From Tetrahymena elliotti 4EA (lineage: Eukaryota; Ciliophora; Oligohymenophorea; Hymenostomatida; Tetrahymenidae), in NCBI GenBank assembly GCA_000231825.2, contig JH720394.1:62001-126000 (forward strand): 64,000 nt of DNA, read 5' to 3'. The notes under the pieces were generated by a model. It saw only the letters and a program-made list of their open reading frames with translations. It did no database searches and was not told the DNA's origin. Shown in pieces: positions 1-13,704 of the stretch (position 1 is the first letter of the stretch; each line of letters starts with the position of its first letter). The position numbers and the translations under genes were made by a program.

Positions 1-1435
1 CTCTTTCAGATTACATTGCGCAATATTATGTATATATTTTAGAGTAATTTATTCAAATTTTTAACAATTTTATTTTAGTAATAAAAGTACCCATAGAATG
101 AGCAGCATTAAAAATACATAACAATCTTATTCTACTCCTTCCATTAACAGCTTCATAAATCCAAAGAATTATAATTATTAGACAAGCTACTTTAAATTAC
201 CATGCTTGACTCTCATATTTTATTAAAATTTTACTTACGATTGAGAAAGCAAGCCTAAATATACCTTAGAAACAAAAGAAAAGTGCATGAATTTTTCGAA
301 ACTGAAGTTCTCTAGTTTGGTATAGTATTTTTCACATTTACTGGACTGATCTAATTTTACTAAAAAATAGTATATAATTTTTAGAATTCAATTTTATAAT
401 AAATTAATATATAGATGATTGGACTATAATAATTGGAAGAATATTTAAATAAAATGGAATTAGAGAGATAGGATATTTAGTTAAAGATTATAACACGAAT
501 AATGTGTCATTAGAAAAATTAAAAGAAAATTCAATAGAAGTTATTCCATTCTTTAGATTATGTATTAACTATTACAATAAAAATCGTTAAGAATTAATCT
601 ATGAATAAAATATTTTAAATAAATCTCTTACTCAATCTTTTGCCTCATAATATAACAAATCAGGTTCTTAAATCTTATACAACAAATCATATGCTTAATC
701 TCTTCCTATTGTTAATGATTAAGATGAACAAGAAGACCAATAATAGTAAATATAGTATCCTCAAAAAATATCTTAAAACAGTTCACAAATTGATGATTAC
801 TTTAGAGTAAATTATTTTATTAATTTATATTTAAAGATAAATAATTATATGAATAAGTGCTACTATTTTTTACCAAAAATATAAAATAATTTTATAATTA
901 TTAGAAAAGTTCATATGAATCAAAAGGTGATGAAAATTGTACTAATATTTATAGATCTTTAAGCTAATAAAATACCCTTAACAATTCTTAATTTCACTCT
1001 CCTTCTATCAATAATTAAAATGTGATGATTTTTCATAAAGAAGCTGAGACGTTTTACAAAAAATTACATGAAAGTAGCTGCTCAAATTGTAAATTTGATT
1101 CTCCAAATATGAGCTTGATAAGTAGATAAGACAACTAAAATTAGAAATTTATTGTTTTAGCAGAATACACTTCTCAACTTTAAAATCAGATGAAAAATAT
1201 CCTAGAAAAGGTAAATTAATTGATCTCTTACAATATTAAAATTTAAATAAATAAATAGTTGCTGATTGACAGAAATAGCGTTAGTGATTAAGAAATAAAA
1301 TAGGCAATTTCAATTCTTGATATAAAATAATTCAGGAAAAGTAATTTAATAATTGATAGATAAACTTAATCAAAAGGATTTTTTAATTTATATATAATAG
1401 GTGAGAGCATACATGCAGTAAACTAAATTAAATGA
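1..1435 (+). CDS. unrecognised protein, C-terminal part (5' end outside window)
   Basis: With TAA/TAG read as Gln, four exons join in frame: <1-29, 79-319, 415-806 and 905-1435, ending at TGA 1433-1435 (about 396 residues visible). Every junction is GT..AG and the phases agree (introns 49, 95 and 98 nt). The first half is rich in Lys, Gln, Leu and aromatic residues and looks alpha-helical (for example DDWTIIIGRIFKQNGIREIG). The middle is polar and Gln/Ser-rich. The last ~90 residues again look helical or coiled-coil. I see no membrane segment, signal peptide or catalytic motif and cannot name a family. The codon after the last intron continues without a stop through 1200-1250, so I do not call an intron there although a GTAAAT string is present. 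The true start lies left of the window. Confidence 0.72.
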
Positions 1436-1566
1436 ATGATAAATAATCATTTTTTAATATTTAAAGCAAATAAATTTAATGTTTATTTATATAAATATAT
1501 TTTTATTAATATGAAATGTTGGGATTTCAGGTATATTTTGATAATTAAATAATATCAAAATTAATT

Positions 1567-4500
1567 TCAATTTTGCACTTTAGGCAAATCATTACTATAA
1601 ATTATATTTTAATTAATTTTTGTTAGATTTTATTCATTGATATTTATATTTTAATCATGATTTACATTCTCTAAATTAGAAAAATCAACTTAAGATGGAA
1701 GTGCAGAATAAATTTTATTTACTGAATCTAGGGAGGAGACTATTTATGAATAATTATTAATGTGACTATTGTTATTAACATCATAAGAATTTAAATATGA
1801 AAAATTTTTATCACTTAATTAAAGCTTATTTTGATCCTAAATATTATTTTTTTCAAAATTTTTTGAATTAGCAAATGGATTTGAACATGTTAGATTTCTT
1901 TGATGGTCAATAACTGGTGAAAGATCTCCATTCTTTTCATAGGGGAAGTTTTTTAAGGATTTAGCTTCAGTAGATTAATTCTGCATTTTTGAACGATACT
2001 CTAGTAATATTTATTCTACAATACTTTAATTGTTATTTTTATCATTGATAGCTGGATGTTCCTAATTACTCTATACAGAAGTTTAAAAATTTGTTTGGAT
2101 TTATATACTTGAGTAAGGAGTCATTGTGTGAGAAATTTATGTTGTAATACTTACACCAAATAATTATCTTTGGTAACCTGAGTTAGTGCTACTAACATTA
2201 TTAAAATCATTAATTGATGAGCTATTATTCTTATTTTAATTATCTTCTTAATTAGCAACAAGTTTGCTGCTAAAGTTATTGTCAGTATTCAAAAAGGCTA
2301 TATTATTTTAAATATTCACTGTATTACTATGTGATTGTATTTCATTTTAACTCAATTTGTTGTTGGGGAAAAAATCTTGAGAAAGGTTGTCATAGTTATA
2401 TTAGCTAGAATTAGAAGGTGAAACATTTTAATTTAATGAGGTTTGGTGCTATAGATTTTAGTAATAATTATTCTAAGATGGTGACAGTGGTGTACTTTCT
2501 TATAAATTTTATAACAATTTATAATCAAAATAATTATTAGTGTTTGAGTTAGAAAGATTATTTGCTTAGTCTGTGATGGTATTTTTTATTTCTTATTATA
2601 GATTTTATAATGTTCTATTATTGTCTTAGTTGTTTATGTTTATTTATGGATAGCTATGAGGATGTTCATTAACATTTAAAGCATATTAATATTAGTTAGA
2701 TAGTGATTGTGATTCACTGTTTGAGTTTATTTGAGTGCTACTTGATGCATTTCTGTATGCATATAAAATACTATTAACCATAGGAGTCTATCCCATAGAA
2801 TCTTCCTTCACCAAATCAGGATGAGAATAAAGATCATCTTTATTTTTTTCTTTTTAATTTAACAAGTTTCTTTAATTAGGAATTTATAAAGGACTTTAAG
2901 GAGAATGTAGATCAGCTTTTGAAGATATTGTGTGTTGGGGATTATAACTTGTTCCAATTAGTATGCTGCTCTCATAATGATCATTTAGATTTTATAAACT
3001 TTTCTAAGAACTTACTGAGCTCAGTAAATGTGCTGCAGATGCATTCTTTAAAGGAATATCATTTTCTTTTAAAAGAGGAGTTGCTGATCTACTATAGATG
3101 TTATAATTTTTATCTTGAGGGATAGATGTATTTATGGCATAAGGAGTTAAAGTATTAAGAGAATAAGCTCCATAAGTATTGATAGAATTAGTAGATGCAC
3201 TAAAAAGTTATGGGTTAGATGCATTTAGAGCTGAAGGAGAATGTGGTTTTTATAGGTTAGTAACTTAAGAGTTGTTTGTCAACAAATAAGAAGGAGTGTT
3301 TTCTTAAATTTTATTAGATTAAATATCATTTGGATCATTTTTTAACGGAGTTGATGTATTAATTAAAGAAGCATATTTATTTTAAGAATAATCAATATTC
3401 AAAGTATTTACTTAACTTGGAAGTTTATTTTCAGTAGTTGATGTTTATTATGAAAGATTGTTGACTTAAAATTACTTAGAGAAAGTATTTTAACTATCTA
3501 AATCAGTCAGATATTAACTAAATAAATTTTTATCATTCAAAGATGAATTATTACTCAGGATTTGCTAATTTAATGTGTTTAAGGTTGAATAAGGCTTTTC
3601 TCCATACTTAGATATTGGTAAAGAATTTTAGATTGAGTTCTATTGTGAAATATCAAGATTCTTTTGGTTATAGTTTAATAAAAATGTATCTGTTTGACTA
3701 AGTGAGCTAAAGTTTATTTATTAGCTGCCTAAGCTATTGATTGGAGAAGGAGATCCAGCAAAAGTTTAACCATAATTTTAAGTATTACTTTATCCATAAA
3801 AATTCATAGTTTTAGATTTATCTCTTGGAGTTTCGCTTATTTAAATTTCTTTTTAAGAAGAAAAAGTTGGTTAAAGTAAACTTGTTAAGTGATCAGAAAT
3901 ATTAGAGTATTGTTATTTTTATTAATTGTTATTTAAAATATCATATCTGACAGAAAAATTAGTTTTTTATTTATTTTACTCTGATTCAGATTGTTTATTC
4001 TAAAGAATATTATTATTTTATGAACTTAAATTTTTAATAAAATCACTTATGTAAGAAGAGGAAGATTGATGCTATTTGTCTTAGTCTTTTAATGTGTTTT
4101 AAGGGGTATTTAAAAAGCCTTCCTTTCCATAATCTTATGCTTTTTTATTTAAATCAATGTCATAAGTATTTATTTAAGGTGATTAAGGACTGTCAATTTA
4201 AGCTTTAGGAGAGATAGTCAAATAATCTTTTATATAATTTTTTTGGTCAGAATTTTATAGCTACTCTTTTTGTTATTATATTTTGGGATTAAAATCTTAT
4301 ATTTATTATAGTTTTATTTATTAAAATAGATTTGGAAATTAACTACTTTCATTTGATTGTTTTAATTAATTACTATTTTTCTGTTCTACAATTCCACTGG
4401 AATTATTATTTTCTTAGATAATATTTGAGATTTAATCTTATTTACATATGATGGTAGCATTATTATTAATTAAAGAATTAGTAGGATTATTATTGTTATT

Positions 4501-7176
4501 ATTAGGATTATCAATATCTTTGTTTACATTTGCTAGATAACTACTTATCAAAGATTGACTATTTGGTAATTTAAACATAGAAGGTACTTCGCTTCTAAAA
4601 GAATCTTATTAGGTGTTATTGGATTATGGTGTTTATTAATAACTATTACTTTTAGAGGAATCGCTTTCTGAATCTACTCTTTTTATTTATTGACTCATGC
4701 TAGTTTCATCTATTTTGACTTAATTTAAATTAAAATGGAAATTAGACTGAGATAAGGAGAGCTGCTTAGATGGAGAAATAGGACTCTTGCATAAGCTTGT
4801 CTTTACACTCTATGAATAATCAATATTTAAATCACTCATAGCTTCATTAAACTTAAATACCCCAGAGAAAGTAATATCTGGACTATAATTTTATGAGCTG
4901 CTCATATTGCTTTGTACATTTTCACTATTGTTTTGTTAATCTATTTTGCTGTTTTACCTTTTTGATTTTCTCATATGAATGTATTGCAGAAAATTCGAGG
5001 GATTATCTAATTTAGGTATTGCTTTTGTTGTATGAGGATATTTAGATTTATATGAGTTTTTGGTTGAACTTTTTTAAATACTTTCCTAAGATGATTCCAT
5101 TTCTTCAATTGAGTCAATTTAAAGGTTATTGTTCTGATTGTTATAATATTTTTAAAATTTACTAATGTATTATCCACTCTTAGAAGTCATTGATCCACCA
5201 CCATAATATTCTCCTTCATCAGAGTTAGAACCAGAACAACCAACACTTTAGGAATAATATTTATCTTAATCATCATTTTCACCATCTTCATGCTTCTCAC
5301 TAAGATTTATATGAAGTTTATCCACTTTTTTTCTGCCAGAATCTGAATCTTGATCTGACTCCATAGTTCCATATTTAGTAAGCTATTTGAATTAATTAGC
5401 TAACTTCAATGAACTACTCTTGTTAGTATTATTTCCACTTTTATTGTCTTCTTCATCATCACCATCACTGCTATTTTAGTTTTTTGCGAAGTTGATTGTA
5501 TTCCAGCCAATATTCATTCTCATTGACCTATTTCTTGTACTTTCACCACCGCAACTAGCCTTAGCTGTTTCGATAGATTTTTAAGAAGTTATTCTTTCTT
5601 CTTCTTTGTCTGAAAGTGAAGAAGAGGAAGAAGATCTCTCTTTCTCTACTTTTTCTAATTTTATTTAATTAGGTTCAAGGTTTTATTTTTTTTATTATTT
5701 TAAGAAATTATCCAACTAAAACATATTTTATTTGTGGATCTCGCAGTTTAAATTTGATTTAGACTTATTTTTCTCTTCTTTTGATGATTCTTGTTACTAA
5801 ACTTCTTCTTATTTAACACCTACATCATTCCAGCTTGTTGTTCCTCCATTAGAAGTAGAACTATTAGGAGTTTTACTTATTATGTTAGTATGAAAAACAT
5901 TCTATCTAAGAAGGCTACGCTTAGAAGCTTTAGGATCTTCATTACAGCTTAATCTTCTATCAGGAATAGCTTAGTTATCATCCAAAATAATATCTTTCAT
6001 TATTGCAGGAGTGGGAATGCATCTTTCAGAATTTGTTTTTAAAATTTATTTGCTTCCACTTAGCTGCTAGTCTCTATCACAAAAAGCCTTAAATATATCT
6101 TTGTTTTGTTTAGAACTATTAATTTTATAAGGAGAAAAGTTTTCTGGTGTATGTGCATTAGGAGATGAATTTTTATGTCTTTTCCTTTATTTATCTTTGC
6201 TGCTATTACTGCATTAAACATCCAAAGATAAATCATTAGAATTTAATGGGCTACTGTCTCTGCTTGTTTCAAAATCCATAGAAGCTTATCTAATGATCTC
6301 TTTTTGGGCTTATAAAATCTCTAATTATTCCTATAATTTAGTCTAGTTATCAACCTCTACGATGTAACCTTCTTACTCTAAAACTCCTAAAATCTGCTTA
6401 TGGATGAAATTTCTCTTTTTATTTTAGGTTGCTAGACCTTTTAAATTAATAAATGTAGGCGAAGTTTCATTTACAGAAGAACTGAAAGCTTCAGTACTTT
6501 TTCCATCAAAATTAGTATTAATCTAATTCGCATTATTACTGCTACTATCTTTAAATGTATAATTTGAAATATTTTCTTAATTCAAGTCTAGTTTAGGAAC
6601 ATAACTGTTGTTGCTTTCCCATTAGCTTTGTTGGTTCAAAGTACTTAAAGACTTATTTATATCTGAATTTGTTTATGATGATAATTCAGGATTGTCAATT
6701 TAGTTTATTTGATTCAAATAGTTTTTACGCGAAAGTGGTGAATTGAGATTACCTGAAACATAATATTTATCAAGATACAAAGCTGTCTCTTATTACTAAG
6801 GAGATAGCTTTTAATTGTCATTTTATTAATCCTACTCTCTTTAATTTTCTGATGAATTTATATTTTAAGATAACTCTCTTTCATTAACTTAATTTGACTT
6901 TTTTTCTTGTTAAATATTTTTTAATTCCTACAACATAGAATTATTTTTACAAAGAGAACCTCTCATGCTACCCATCATTTACTGTTTCATGATTGAATCA
7001 CGAAGACCTCTCTTTGGTGGAGATTTATCCTTTTAATAGAGTTCTTGCTAATCTTAAATATTTTGTTACTCTTAATACTTCGAGCTCTCTTCTTATTTTT
7101 CTTCTTTATTGATCATCACTGGCTCTACTTATCCTAGTTAATAATAATTATTAATGAAATTAAATTATTCTATCAT
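1567..7176 (-). CDS. giant Gln/Asn/Ser-rich low-complexity protein, single exon
   Basis: One uninterrupted ciliate-code ORF runs from ATG at 7174-7176 to TGA at 1567-1569: 5,610 nt, 1,869 residues, no in-frame TGA in the lines checked. The next upstream in-frame TGA is at 7345-7347 and there is no other ATG between, so this start is the first available; an upstream non-coding exon is possible. The protein is dominated by Gln, Asn and Ser, with acidic-serine patches (such as SSSSSSLSDKEEE and SDQDSDSG), Lys-rich patches and one short coiled-coil-like stretch near residues 270-300 (KLQEQLEILQAQKEIIRQA). No membrane segment or enzymatic motif was seen. The composition suggests a disordered scaffold or regulatory protein with many potential phosphorylation sites; that role is inference. 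It is intronless while most neighbours have introns. No family recognised. Confidence 0.85.
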
Positions 7177-8194
7177 TCTTTGATTTTAATTAATTATAAC
7201 ATATGCATTCAATTTTAATAATAATAATCTTAGATATTACTATTAATCTAAATTGCTATTGAATGAATAATCCAGTTTTTTTTCAATTTCTTATTCACAA
7301 TTAATTAATTTTTTCTTGCTTTTTGTTTCACTTATTTTGTTTATTCAATGAGCAAATATCAAAGAAGGTTTTGATAAAATTTTGTTTTCAATTTTATTCA
7401 ATATCAAGTATAATAGCGTGAATCAAGCCATTTTATAAAAAGGTGAGGCATTCACCTATTTATCTTCTTATTGATTGTATTTAACCAATAATAAATTTTT
7501 AAAGAAAAATAAATAATCATCAATCGACTGAATTTAATTCAATCAATGTTTTGTTTGCATTTTCTCATGAAGATTTTTTAAAAATCAAAAATTTTAAGTT
7601 TGGATTTGTTCATTTCTTTATTTTATTTAAAGCTTCTATATCCCTAATTGTTTGCTGAATTTTACTGAGCAAAAATTTATTACCTTTTTATTGGGTTGAT
7701 TATTATCCTCAAAAACTCAAAATATTCAGTAGGTTTTTAATATTTTCTCCTTATCATTAATTAAAATTTATTTTAACTTGAATCTTCAATTTTTACTTTA
7801 TTTTTTGACGAAAACAAAATTCCAAAAAAATTTAATATAGTGTGTGAACAATAAAAAAATAATCTTTTCAAACAAAATACTGTATTCATTTTTTAAAAAA
7901 TACTAAAATTTCTAAAGAAAATCTGTAAATAGATATTCCTTCTAAGATAGTTATAGTATTAGCTTATTATCTAATCATTATCCATAATTAAATAAGAGGT
8001 AGTTAAATATTTTGGTATATTTTTATTTTCAAACTTTTAATGAATTTATTTTTAAAAATATTAATAAAAGAATGTTAATATTGCAATCAATAATTTAAAT
8101 GCCATTGAGTCGTTTTGCTCACATAAAGCAAGAAACAGCTCTTCATTTTTATTTCATTTAATTCCAAAAAAAATTTATTTTTAAAATCCCTAAA
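7177..8194. other. intergenic, no gene seen
   Basis: AT-rich spacer between the ATG of the giant minus-strand gene and the stop of the next minus-strand gene. It must carry the promoter and 5' leader of the former. I found no RNA gene or credible exon. Confidence 0.6.
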
Positions 8195-9322
8195 TCAATT
8201 AAACTGTTGGATTTTATTCTTTCTCTTTATTTAATTATGCAATGCCTAAAAAAATTTATAGACTTTTTCCATATCAAATAATATGCTCACTAACAAAAAT
8301 CTGAAAATTTCTTAAGTTATGAATGGTCTTAAAATTACTTTCAATTAAAATTTTTGCGGAAAGTAGATCATTTGTTATACTTAAAAAATAAGATATTCAA
8401 AATTATAGGTTTACCTTAAAATTCTAAGTTAATTAATTGATTTGAATCCAGAAATACAGCTGAATCTTGAAATGATATATTATATCCATTAAGTCTCTGA
8501 TCTTTTGATTGGAATATTTAGTCAGTTTTGTCTATATCAGTAAGCTTAAGCATTGAATTCTCAATCAAAAGTTGCGTGTCTTAACTAAAACTCATGAAAA
8601 TGTCTTCTTTTGTTTCTTCCTATGATTAAAATAACAGAATAAGATATGTTTAAAATATTTAAGTCTAAGCTCAGAATTAAAATCAGGATGAATCAAGATT
8701 TTAAAATACTATTAAATTAATAACAAGTCTTATGAATATTTTCTAATTTTAATCTTATACTCAAGAGGTATTTCAATTTTAATAATTTTTATGATTACAG
8801 TTTACTAATATCCACTTTTTACCACAATATATTTTTCACAGTAGAAATTAACTCTTCAATTCTTTTATTTTTTAATTTAGTATAGACGTTTGCATATAAA
8901 TAGTTTCTACTACTCTTATAATAGCAAGAATCTTCTCTACTTGCTATAAAATCTAAACCCCAAAAATAAGAAAGATTAAAAAGCAAAATATACTCATTTT
9001 GATTGGATAATTTTATTACTTCAATTAAAAGTTAATGTTTATGCTAAAACGCTAAAGCTTTTTGGGATTGTTTATTTTTAAAAAATTTTATGGCATATTT
9101 AAAGTATTATTTACCTAAATTACAATAACAGAAGATAATTCCTCTTTCATAAATACAAATACTAAGTAGCTTAATCCAGTTTTCTACTTTTTGAGAACAC
9201 TACCAATGTATTTTTTGTTAAAATATTATATTTCTTTCTCTTTTAAAGTATAGAACTATTATTAATTAGTGTAAAAACTTATTTGTTTATTTTACAAAAA
9301 ATAATTTATATAATAATTACAT
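8195..9322 (-). CDS. unrecognised helical protein, 3 exons, start uncertain
   Basis: Three minus-strand exons join in frame: 9322-8710, 8669-8415 and 8310-8195, stop TGA 8195-8197 (327 residues if the ATG at 9320-9322 is used). Phases match at both junctions (phase 1 each). The first intron (8709-8670) would be only 40 nt, the second 104 nt. The protein has alternating hydrophobic and basic helices, with stretches such as YCNLGKQYFKYAIKFFKNK and DIDKTDQIFQSKD, which loosely recall helical-repeat (TPR-like) proteins; I would not assign a family. The reading frame stays open upstream of 9322 to about 9440, and a further coding-looking stretch lies at about 9520-9640, so additional 5' exons are possible and the N-terminus is provisional. 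Confidence 0.6.
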
Positions 9323-10917
9323 GAAGCAAACCCTTATTTAATTGATAAAAATTAACTAGTAATTAAATAGAATCTAACTCATGGACTATACTAAATTTGA
9401 TGGATTAAAATAAAACCAAAAAAAACAAAGAAAACTAATTAAAATCTTATTTAAATGTCATATCTTAAAGGCAAAGTAGTTATCTCAATAATAAATCATT
9501 CTCTTCAAAAAAGAAAGATATCTTTCAAATTTATTGAACACTTTTAACTTTATCTTGATTAAATTTAAATAAGGTTGTAAATAGAATTGAGAAAAATACA
9601 TTTATTTTATTAACTTCAAAATCATCACTTTTATTTTATCGACCTATTTTTTTTAGTTCGAAAAAACAAAAACTTAAAAAAGTAATAAATTTGTTAATAT
9701 TATTTATTATAAACATAATCTAACTAAAACTAACAAGAACCAGATTTTTTATTGTAAGAAATATTTATAAAGTGACAATTTTTTTTCAAATTCATTTTCT
9801 TTCAAATTGAATTATTTATGAGTGAAGTATATTTTTATGAGTTTATTACCAAAATAATAAATCTACTAAAATAAATTACAAAATTTGATAATTTAAAAGG
9901 AAGAATATCAGAAATTTAATTTAAACATTCGCAAAAGAAGATTTTTCTATTTTCTTTTATACAATCCATAAAACTAATACTCAAAATATTATTACTTGAA
10001 AATCAAACTAATTGAAAGCTTTTAGCAAGAAGAAAAATTCAAAAAGTTAACAAATTCTACTAAATTATATTTTTAAATTAAATTTTTATCAAACTAATTT
10101 TAAATAGCAAAAAAATTTATATCATTATTTTATTGAATATTCTCCTATCTGCTTCTAATTTTATTATTTCAAATATGGTACATAAATTTCGATTATTAAA
10201 TAGTACTTTTTGTTACACCAAAGATTTTCTGGATTAAGATAGTTATTACTTATTAATTTTAAGGTAAATTAAAATTTTTTGATTTTTGCTTAATTAATCT
10301 TAATTTTTTGTTCATATGTTTATTCTTTAAACTGTGTTAACCCAAAAAAATAAACTTGAATTTAGTTAAATCTATTTATCCTATCTTAAAATCATAATTT
10401 TATTTATTTCAAAAAATAAATTAGTTTTACAAAATAAAACATTAATATATGAATTTACCTACAGAGCTTTTATTACAATTTATACTCAACATCGAATTGA
10501 AAAATGCCAAATTCTAAATATAAATTAAAAAAATATTGATTTTAATTTGGGTATTAGATAAATTAAAAAAATTGTTGAATTTAAATAAATTGCTTGTAAA
10601 AAATACTTAAAATAAAATAGAAATAAAATTTATTGTAAATTCATTTCTTTATTCTTAAAATAAATAAAAATGAATGACTTTCTTGCAGCTTTACTTATAT
10701 TTTAGTTTGATGGTAAATGTAAATGCTAAAAAGGGACTTCTCTGTCTTATATCAGAAATATTTATCCATAGAAAATACAATTTTTTTGATAATTTTTTAA
10801 AGAAAATGGAATTTTTTTTATTTTATGAAAGATTATTGTTAAATTTTAGCAATCATTATAATATATTTATACTAATAGATTATCATTTTATTAATATGAT
10901 TTTTTTCATAAATTTAA
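9323..10917. other. intergenic, possible 5' exon of preceding gene near 9.5-9.64 kb
   Basis: AT-rich spacer. On the minus strand about 9640-9520 there is an open stretch with coding character (for example LNLIKIKLKVFNKFERYLS), but I could not find a convincing donor to link it to the gene ending at 8195. The rest shows no gene. A standard-code ORF at 10674-10928 runs into the lipase stop on the other strand and is probably chance. Confidence 0.45.
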
Positions 10918-11974
10918 TCAACATGTGAAAATTTCTTTAGCCCAATCCCATCCAAAGTATCCTCCGTGATCCTTCACACTAAGAGCTAAAATTTCACCTG
11001 CGGAACAACGAACATCTTCAGGATTGTCACACTTAGTATATTTATTGTAATCAGAAAAACTTTTATAAAAAACTTCATGACCAATATGATCAAATAAGAA
11101 AGGAGAAGAATGAGGTGGACCTTAAACTACAATATCTTTATTATTAGTAACTCTTGCACTTTCTTTAGAAAAGTAGTTGTTAGCACTATACCATTAACTA
11201 AACTATAGATTGCCTATAAAGTTAAAACAAATAAAAATCATAAAAATAGTAAAAAGACAAAGGTAAATTGTTTAAATAAAAAAATAATTTAAGTTAAATA
11301 ATTAAGAAAATTTTAATAATTTTTCTATTTTAAAATTAATAAAATTCGTCTAATTTCTTGATATTTTTTTTAGAATGTGTTAATTTTTATAAATTTTGTA
11401 TTTTACCAACACGAGGGCTTCCATATGTATAGAAAGCATCTAATGGTTTATTTTAATTCAGTTCATAGATTTCTGGGACAATTAAAGTTGCAATAGCTGC
11501 TCCTAAGCTCTAACCAGCGACAAAGACTTTACTTTAAGGATATCTTAATTTTAAATAAAGAAAATCTTATGATAGCTATTTCATAAGGATTTTAAGCACT
11601 TAATAGAATCCCTTGTGGACTTGACAATTTTGACATTTAGGATATGAGATTTTTTCAGTAGTAAAATCAGTTTTCCAATTAACAAGACTCCAAGGAACAG
11701 TACCTCTTACAATAATAGTTATGGCATCAAATTCCTTATCATATCCTATTAAGTATAACGAATTCTCATCTCCAAGAAAGATCTTGTAGTCTTTTAAAGG
11801 TTCTACTCTCTAACATGTTTCCATACAAGACCATTTGTATAGCCTTTCAAGGGAACAATAAGAAGCTAAAGAATATGCTGCTAATTTTCTTGAAATCTAA
11901 ACATTATATTCAAAGCCTTGAGTATTTAGAATTAATTAAAACAACAAAAATGTTAATAAAATTTATTTCCTCAT
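10918..11974 (-). CDS. secreted class 3 (fungal-type) lipase, paralogue 1
   Basis: Two exons, 11974-11407 and 11213-10918, with a 193-nt GT..AG intron; 287 residues. The start at 11972-11974 gives an N-terminal hydrophobic signal peptide (KQILLTFLLFQLILNTQG). The alpha/beta-hydrolase features are all present in order: an oxyanion-type RGT motif (IIVRGTVPW), the nucleophile elbow GQSLGA with catalytic Ser, the GSPRVGN motif that spans the intron, a catalytic Asp in VTNNKDIV, and a catalytic His in DHIGHEVFY. Several cysteines outside the core suggest disulfides in a secreted protein. The family hydrolyses ester bonds of triacylglycerols or related lipids; the true substrate is unknown. A close paralogue lies 1.7 kb away on the same strand with its intron at the identical codon. 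Confidence 0.92.
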
Positions 11975-13704
11975 TTCTTTTTTTTTGTATTTTTGAATAA
12001 TTTATTAATTATATTTCATTGATTGATTAAAAAATAGTCTCTTTATATTACCACATGAATCATCGAATATTAATAATTTGGTGGAGATTCTTAAATAATT
12101 TACATTTGAAATTCTTTAATTTTTAAAATGTAAATTATTTATTTATTTTTTAACTTATTTATTTATATATTAGAAAAGTATTTTATTTTCAAAATTTAGT
12201 GAGATATTAGCATCATTTTAGAAGAAATTATTCTACAAAAATAGTTGATTGAGCAAAAAACAGATTTCAAAATTGAAATTCTAGCGATTTTAGTTTTTTG
12301 AGTTTTAAAATTTAGAATTTCTTTTAATCCTTATTCATTTTTCTGTAAATTTAAGCTTAATTTATTTAATACACTGATAAATCCTTAACAAAAAGACTGA
12401 GTTTTTGAAAACTTATTCTTTTATAATTTCCTATTTTTATCAAATATTTACAAAATTAATTAATGAATTAATGTCTTATAAATAGCTCTTAATATTATAT
12501 TATTATTTTTTTATTCCTAAATGAATAAAATTTAGATATTTTTTAATACCCATCAAGGAAAAGTTTTTAAAAAAATATTTTACAAATTTATTTGCTTAAG
12601 GCTTGTAGCTATTTTAGTTTTTAAAGTGGAAATTTTAAAATGACTTAAAACCATATAAAATTTTTTTTTGTAAATTCAAACTCAATTTCTTTAATAAACT
12701 GATTAATTCTTAATAAATAAATTGGTTTGCTTATTAAATCTTTTATAATCCTCTAGATATAATCAAATATTTACAAAATTTATTAAAAATTTAAAAATAT
12801 TTATAAATATAACTACTTTTTTTATTTATAAATATAACTAATTTTTTACATCAAAAAATACTCTTTAGAGATAATCTAATATTCGTTGGACATTTTCTTC
12901 AAAAATAAATAATTTTCAAATTTAAAAGATTTAGACTTTAATTGATTTTACTTTTTAAAGTGAGAATTTTAAAACCATATTAAACTTTTCTAAATTTATG
13001 TAAATTCAAGCTAAATTTCTTTAATACACTGATAAATTCTAAACAAACAAATTAATTTATTTAATCTTTTAGGGCCTACTGTTTATTTCTAATCAAGTAT
13101 TTAAAAGAATAATTAATATCCTAAATACTAAAAGACAGACAGATATAATAAATTCTTAATTCATCAATATATTTACTTCTTAAATCTTTTATAAAAAAAT
13201 AGTAAAAACCAAAAATTTAATAATGAATTATCTCAGTTTCAATTGAAAGTTATGTTCAAAATATATTGAACAGTTTTGTTTATTTCTCAATTTATTTTTA
13301 AAATAATTTAAATTTAAATTAATTAGAAATGGATGGTTAAAATTTTTTTTTTTAAAACATGCAGTTTATTACATATGAAACATAATATGAAAATTTAATA
13401 GATTTTATTTTGATTGTTTTTATTATTATACTAAAATGATAGATTATTAAATGATAAATATTTAGAATTAATTTTAACATTAATCATTAAATGTTTATTT
13501 TTTTTACTTCAAAAACATATTTAAATTCAAATTAAAAAATAAAATAAATTTTCTTAAGAGTAATTCTAACTTTTTATTTCTTATAAAAACTAAAATATTA
13601 TTTAGTTTAATTCAAAAACAAAAACTCATAATAATAAAATACTGTTTTTATGTTTTATTTTCTTGAGTTATTAGAATAATCCCAAATTATTTTTTTAATT
13701 TAAG
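11975..13704. other. intergenic between the lipase genes
   Basis: AT-rich spacer holding the 5' region of lipase 1, the three diverged repeats listed separately, and the 3' region of lipase 2. No gene seen. Confidence 0.6.
12240..13112. repeat. three diverged direct repeats, period about 330 bp
   Basis: Three related blocks at about 12240-12460, 12600-12785 and 12925-13112. Shared landmarks in the same order are a GTAAATTCAAGC-like string, TTTCTTTAATACACTGATAAATTCT, a TAATCTTTTA-like string and TCAAATATTTACAAAATT or close variants. Identity is imperfect, so they are old tandem duplications. They do not translate into anything recognisable. Confidence 0.6.

Noticed and set aside
1210..1258. 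Intron candidate GTAAATTAATTG..AAATAG in the first gene
   Set aside because: The sequence is in frame, encodes a helix consistent with its surroundings, and removing it puts a TGA directly downstream.
10674..10928. Plus-strand ORF of 84 codons
   Set aside because: Composition is plain AT-rich (Phe, Ile, Asn), and it runs into the conserved C-terminus of the lipase on the other strand.
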